Origin: Aquilonibacter sp963820185
GTDB lineage: Bacteria; Vulcanimicrobiota; Vulcanimicrobiia; Vulcanimicrobiales; Vulcanimicrobiaceae
Direction of reading: 5' to 3'
DNA: 64,000 nt
Assembly: GCA_963820185.1 (NCBI GenBank)
Contig: CAWFYV010000007.1
Coordinates: 594,771-658,770 of the forward strand
Made by a program: the position numbers and the translations under genes. Numbering within the stretch: position 1 is the first letter of the stretch; each line of letters starts with the position of its first letter. This document shows, one piece after another, positions 63,523 to 64,000 of this stretch. The notes under the pieces are model-generated. The model did no database searches. It saw only the letters and a program-made list of their open reading frames with translations, and had not been told where the DNA came from.

Positions 63523-64000
63523 ATGAGTCCCGCACGCGCCCCTTTCGCTGACCTAGACGACATCCTGCGTCACACCCGGCACCTGCTCTTCTCGTTCGAC
63601 GGCACCATCTGTGACCTGTTTACCGGGCCTGAGGAAATAGCTGCCTGCGACCATCTTCGCAAGGCCATCCGCGAACAGGAAACGCCCTTGCCGACAGACG
63701 TAGCCGAAACGACCGACCCATTCAATATTCTTATTTACGCCGCCGGTCACCTCGGACGCGACATAGCAATACGTGTCGAAGCTGAACTAACCCAGCTCGA
63801 AGACAGCGCAGCAGCAAATGCCGTACCAGCGCCCTACATCGACGACACAATACAGGCCTGCCACGACTCTGGCCGGTCAGTAACCATCGTCAGCCGGAAC
63901 CGGACCCGCGCCGTAAAGCGGTACCTCAGCAGGCACGACATGACACACATTGCTACCAGCGTCAGTCGCGCGGGACGTACCAGACCCCGCACCGTCAGCT
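63523..64000 (+). CDS. HAD-family hydrolase, partial (runs off the window)
   Basis: 159 codons from ATG 63523 to the window end. RHLLFSFDGTICDLF is a HAD motif I in which the second Asp is replaced (D-G-T), as in some family members; DSGRSVTIVSRNRTRAVKRY matches motif II. It follows the other HAD gene by 50 bases on the same strand, probably one operon. Confidence 0.7.
   Translation, partial: MSPARAPFADLDDILRHTRHLLFSFDGTICDLFTGPEEIAACDHLRKAIREQETPLPTDVAETTDPFNILIYAAGHLGRDIAIRVEAELTQLEDSAAANAVPAPYIDDTIQACHDSGRSVTIVSRNRTRAVKRYLSRHDMTHIATSVSRAGRTRPRTVS

Overview
The window joins two very different kinds of DNA. Positions 1 to about 44,890 read as the chromosome of a bacterium from a poorly cultured phylum. 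I infer something like Candidatus Eremiobacterota (WPS-2): a bacterial bd oxidase, guaA, purD, purF, purM and purN sit beside archaeal-type PurP genes. From about 45,000 to the end the DNA is visibly richer in G+C and is actinobacterial in content: a pSAM2-like integrative and conjugative element (AICE), a tRNA-Pro 3' fragment, and an XRE regulator next to HAD genes. A gene is cut at the boundary, so this is either a large acquisition or, more simply, a chimeric contig.

Layout of the first part. 1-11,800: end of one purP, a secreted protein, cydAB, a second purP, a methyltransferase-like protein, a zinc ribbon, a lipoprotein, tpx, guaA, a two-nuclease pair wedged between guaA and purD, and two small membrane proteins. 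11,850-12,030: an odd tRNA/tmRNA-like element with a 17-bp inverted repeat. 12,200-14,150: an ECF sigma factor with two DGPF/YCII proteins. 14,360-17,530: two retropepsin-like proteins. 18,381-30,287: an 11.9-kb Tn554-like element inserted in a radical SAM gene. It carries four recombinase-type genes, an intact replacement copy of the target gene, and a cargo of secreted proteins, lipoproteins and a membrane-bound LuxR regulator. 30,480-41,390: a Bax-inhibitor-like protein, purF, a ClC channel, bluB, panB, small proteins, pepA, purM and a GNAT-PurN fusion. 41,400-44,740: small proteins, a MerR/B12-type regulator flanked by identical operator-like boxes, and a DUF1254/DUF1214 protein.

Layout of the second part. 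46,365-49,274: a mobile cassette (transposase-like protein, tyrosine recombinase, DUF6788). 49,541-57,350: the AICE core (tRNA-Pro att, TIGR02391 protein, int, xis, repSA, zinc ribbon, FtsK-like tra, pra, korSA with palindromic operators). 57,405-60,851: a translationally coupled operon (substrate-binding lipoprotein, two methyltransferases, one unknown). 61,100-64,000: a small zinc finger, an XRE regulator, a HAD phosphatase and a partial HAD protein.

Many otherwise well-conserved genes are broken by single-base frameshifts, most densely after 50 kb. This looks like residual indel error from long reads rather than wholesale gene decay, so I describe such genes as single units and mark the breaks. 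The purine genes (purP twice, guaA, purD, purF, purM, purN) are scattered through the first 42 kb and together cover much of the pathway to GMP.
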